From Phellopilus nigrolimitatus (lineage: Eukaryota; Basidiomycota; Agaricomycetes; Hymenochaetales; Hymenochaetaceae): DNA of 36,137 bases. Positions 33,013 to 36,137 of the stretch are shown one piece after another. The translations under genes were made by a program, and so were the position numbers. The notes below the pieces were generated by a model, which did no database searches, was not told where the DNA came from, and worked only from the letters and a program-made list of their open reading frames with translations. How positions within the stretch are numbered: position 1 is the stretch's first letter; every line of letters starts with the position of its first letter. The DNA lies in assembly GCA_021029095.1 (NCBI GenBank), contig JAJOHG010000260.1:1-36137 (forward strand), given 5' to 3'.

Positions 33013-34100
33013 ATGGCTCAGAACGTCAAGAGACAGCTCGTTGTGTTTGATTTTGACTGGTGCGCACATATGCAGAGTTCCTCGGTATCTTCATAATTTT
33101 ACGGCAGGTCCCTGGCCGACCAAGACACAGACCGATGGATCTTCGAGGTCCTCGCGCCCCATCTGCGCAGGCAGATGAAGTCGCTCAAACCATCGATGCA
33201 ATGGACAGACTTGGTGTACGGCTTTATTTATACCAATCTAGTGAGCACCGACCAAAGACTAGCCTTCCTGCTGCAAAAGCGCACAGTCCCTACGCGACGT
33301 CCACGCTGAAGGCAAGACGCGGGAGGACATCGAAAACGCGCTGCGCATTATGCCTTTCGTACGTCCGTGCTCCGAGCTCGTTGTCCGGCCCCTCTGAAAC
33401 CCTGAAAGCACCCAGCTATGGTCAGGGCGGTTAAAAACCTGAAGGCACGCACGGATATCGACACCACCTTCTTCATCCTCTCGAACTCGAACTCCGTCTT
33501 CATCTCGACGATCCTCGAGGCGAAGGAAATCACGGACGTTTTCGATCTCGTCGTCACCAACCCGGCGGAATGGGACCCCTCTGGGCTGCTTAAGCTCCGC
33601 AGACGCGTCGACCCGACGGGGCCGCAACACTCATGTAGCGTCGGTTGCAGTCCCAACATGTGCAAGGGTGTGTATGCATATATTCCATCCTCCTGCTTGT
33701 GTCCCTCTCTTAAAGCGCGTGTGTTGATTATTCGACAAAATTATTTGTGATAGGTGACGAGCTGGACGCGTTCCTAAAGGACCATGCGCCGTACGACCGC
33801 GTCATTTACGTCGGTGATGGATCAAACGACTTCTGCCCCGTCATACGCATGAGAAAGTGCGTTTCCTCTTCGTCTTTAGTTTTCTCTTTCCTAATACTTC
33901 ACTTGCTATCTTCCCAAATATTTTTTGGATAATCTGTATCTAATATCATTTTCACTTTTTGGGTACACAGACAAGACATGGTCCTCTGTAGGAGCTACCG
34001 CGGGCTGCAGCAGCGGATCGGCAAGGAGGGCGGTGTCAAGTGCGCAATCAAGTACTGGGGCGGCGCATGGGAGGTTGAGGAGATATTTGGCCAGCTTTAG
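33013..34100 (+). CDS. HAD-family phosphatase, PHOSPHO type
   Basis: Six exons: 33013-33059, 33108-33213, about 33287-33358, 33409-33667, 33754-33856 and 33971-34100, about 238 residues. Motif I is VVFDFDWSLAD (nucleophile Asp and the +2 Asp), motif II LSNSNS, motif IV VIYVGDGSNDFCP, with KGDELD just before it. This is the C2-type-capped HAD family of PHOSPHO1/PHOSPHO2 (phosphocholine, phosphoethanolamine or pyridoxal phosphate as substrate in animals). The fungal substrate is not established. The acceptor of exon 3 is ambiguous: CCT at 33263 adds eight residues (PSCCKSAQ) in the same phase, and a GTGAGC donor at 33241 is a third option. Head-to-head with TFB1. Confidence 0.88.
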
Positions 34101-34568
34101 AATCAAGAATATCACAATCTTTATACTCGGAGATATATAGATTGTCTTTTGTATTAGGTCCAGAGATAAAAAAGAAAATAGGATTTCAGACTCCCCTCGA
34201 CCAAACTGATCAGGATTATCTCATCCCTGTATCCATTTCAATCTCGACGAAATTGCGTGCAAGGTATCTTTATACATTGCGACCGTGAATGCAGACTGTC
34301 ATTACATGACATCGCAGACACAAGAAGCCGCGCCATACTAGGAAAACGCGCGTTGAGCGCTGGCTACGGAGAACATGGTCAAACAGCAAAGGTGTGCGTG
34401 CTGCGAGCAAAGAAAAGAGAAAAAAGACGACAGGAGAAAGTTGACGTAAAAATATTGAACAGATTGGAGGCAGCTCACTCAAGCAATATACACACAGCAC
34501 CGGCATGGGAAGTGTCATCGTTCCCACATGCACGCGGAACAAGATCAGCATTCACAAATATTTCAATT
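34101..34568. other. Convergent 3' ends of phosphatase and YAK1-like gene
   Basis: About 470 bp, no gene supported. A plus-strand frame starting in the gap and running over the kinase 3' exon is its shadow. Confidence 0.55.
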
Positions 34569-34909
34569 TCACCGCGGCCAGACATCCATGCCGTTCGACC
34601 GCTGGCCGTCCCGCTGCGCAGCACTCGGCACATTCGGCGCCGCTCCCGACGTAAACGGATTCCGCTGTCCGGAGTTCGGTACACCGGTAGCCGCAACGAC
34701 ACTCGAGCTATAGAACGACGGCGGGACACCGCCCGCTTGTGCGTTCGCCCGGTGCGAGCCGGCGGAGAGGTCGTGTGCCGTCTGCGCGTGCGCTGGTGAT
34801 GTCGGATTAGACTGCCCGTACGCGCTCTGGTACTGGTCCGGCTGCATTGGGACGTATATATTTGCAATATCCGCCCGCCCGCGGTCGATCGCGTCGAACG
34901 ACGATGCAG

Positions 34910-34940
<31 letters not shown>

Positions 34941-36137
34941 CGCATAGGAGCTTCCGTAGCGAGCACCTCCAGGTGCGGGATTCCCTGCATACGCTTGCGG
35001 CGGGCTTGAGAGGCTCGCAGAGTTCGTCGCACCGTATAATGATTGCGACGCCTGGTCCCCACGAGCGGCGGACCGAACGTTCGACAGGACAACCTCCCGT
35101 CTTTCCGACGGATCATCTACGACGATATTGGCAGCGGGGTGGTATGACTGGGACAGTGACGATGGCTGAGCAGGATACCGGTGCGCCGTACGGGGCTGAT
35201 TCCAGGTAGCCAACCCTGCAGCAGCAAGTTCGGCCTGCTGTTGCAAATATTCCAACTGCGGATATGGTTGAGACGCAGCCGCCTTGCCAGCCTGACGTCT
35301 CTCCCACTCTCGCATGGCATCGTCCCGGTTGAGCACTGGCGTAAGAGCGTTTCGCCCGGAGATGACATCGTGGTTCATGTGCTGAAGACGAGCCAGTGCA
35401 GGAGGGATGGCGTCCATATTGTTTATTGTGTTTGCACGAGCTCGAGAGTTCGGGTAGTATGTGCTCGAAGGCGGATTCGGCTGAGCGTTCAGATCTTTAA
35501 AAATGATTAGAGATGTTTTCCAATTCTTGCGACCCATAAGACTATTGCATCAAAGAGACTCACTTCCAGGATTTTGATGGCCCAATGATGCATGGTTCGC
35601 AGATGAATGCTGCATCTGCTGCGGCAGGTTGTAGTGCTGCGCATCCTGCCGATGCGACTGCGATGCGGCCTGCGCCTGCTGTTGAGGCTGTTGCGGCGAG
35701 ACATACGGGTTGCGGTACGCATTTGATGCGGCCTGCGACGCGGCCTGCTGCTGAGCAGTGTAGGCCTGATGCTGCGCGAGATGCTGGTTGTACGACGCAG
35801 CGTCCTGATACGCGCGCTGTCCTTTCGGCTGTTGCGGAACCAAACCCCCGTACGGCCGCTTCGGGTCATTCGGTGGAGTAATAGACTGCGTAGCAGCGGC
35901 GGCAGCAGCGGCAGCTGCTGTCGCGGCGCTGTTTAAGTGACTCGGTGGCTGAAGACGAGTTTAGCTCCGAAGCGAAATAAAAACGACAGGAGGAAGATGA
36001 CATACTACAAAAGGCTTCACACTTCTCGCCTGTAATGAAAGGATGCATACGGGCTTGCTGCGGCGTCCAACGCTGAATAGGATCCAAATTCAGCAAACCC
36101 TGGCAGAAGTCAATGAACGCCGCGCGGTTATTAAGTT
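34569..36137 (-). CDS. YAK1: YAK1-type DYRK kinase, C-terminal part (partial)
   Basis: The first visible exon (36137-36006) encodes the end of a kinase domain: NRAAFIDFCQGLLNLDP, then QRWTPQQARMHPFITGEK. This is the alpha-H/alpha-I region with the invariant Arg of DYRK/Yak1 kinases. Exons 35948-35564 (begins PPSHLNS) and 35494-34569 encode a long disordered tail rich in Gln, Ala and Ser. The tail has a run of ten glutamines (about 34911-34940) and ends SNGMDVWPR. Yak1 links nutrient and PKA signals to stress transcription factors. The tail block KPFVPPSHL expected after GEK is present but in a different frame from the kinase end, so the exon has a one-base-equivalent frameshift at about 36013-36020. 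Either the sequence has an error there or the gene is damaged. The catalytic half lies outside the window. Confidence 0.87.
34911..34940 (-). repeat. CAG/CTG tract encoding polyglutamine
   Basis: Ten near-uninterrupted glutamine codons (CAG/CAA on the minus strand) in the YAK1-like tail; likely length-variable between strains. Confidence 0.85.

Overview
The window is nuclear DNA of a filamentous basidiomycete, most likely an Agaricomycete. The genes are dense and split by many introns of about 45-75 nt with GTRNGT donors, CTGA/CTAA-type branch sites and YAG acceptors. Several protein architectures also point there: a fused allantoicase-ureidoglycolate lyase, an alpha/beta hydrolase with PGGGF in place of HGGG, and a Crz1-like zinc finger protein. 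All identifications come from reading the sequence by eye; no database search was possible.

Layout. Bases 1-91 are the N-terminal exon of PEX5 on the minus strand. A 2 kb gap follows, then an orphan single-pass membrane protein (2086-2988 +). A GC-rich 2.2 kb gap with palindromes and a G-tract separates it from a Crz1-like C2H2 transcription factor (5203-7011 -). Upstream of that factor lie 3.5 kb without a convincing gene. From 10.5 kb the window becomes gene-dense: an HSL-type alpha/beta hydrolase (-), the allantoicase/ureidoglycolate lyase fusion (+), BRE1 (+), mitochondrial uS9 (-) and the Golgi golgin CASP/COY1 (+). Next comes a decayed accessory island of about 4 kb (25.2-29.3 kb). It holds a broken condensation-type acyltransferase gene split by a 778-bp element with TA-flanked terminal inverted repeats, and a broken LRR/F-box-like gene. 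Core genes then resume: mitochondrial uS14 (+), TFIIH subunit TFB1 (-), a PHOSPHO-type HAD phosphatase (+) and the 3' part of a YAK1-type kinase (-), which runs off the window.

Functionally these are mostly unrelated housekeeping genes: peroxisome import, purine and allantoin nitrogen use, H2B ubiquitination, mitochondrial translation, Golgi tethering, basal transcription and DNA repair, and DYRK signalling. There is no biosynthetic cluster and no evidence for a novel multi-gene system. The most informative unusual items are the MITE-split acyltransferase, the two decayed genes with readable lesions (a homopolymer shift and a 5-bp microduplication), an intron in the allantoicase fusion whose retention would release allantoicase alone, two GC-AG introns in COY1, a shuffled-looking 5' end of the hydrolase gene, and a frameshift at the end of the YAK1 kinase domain.
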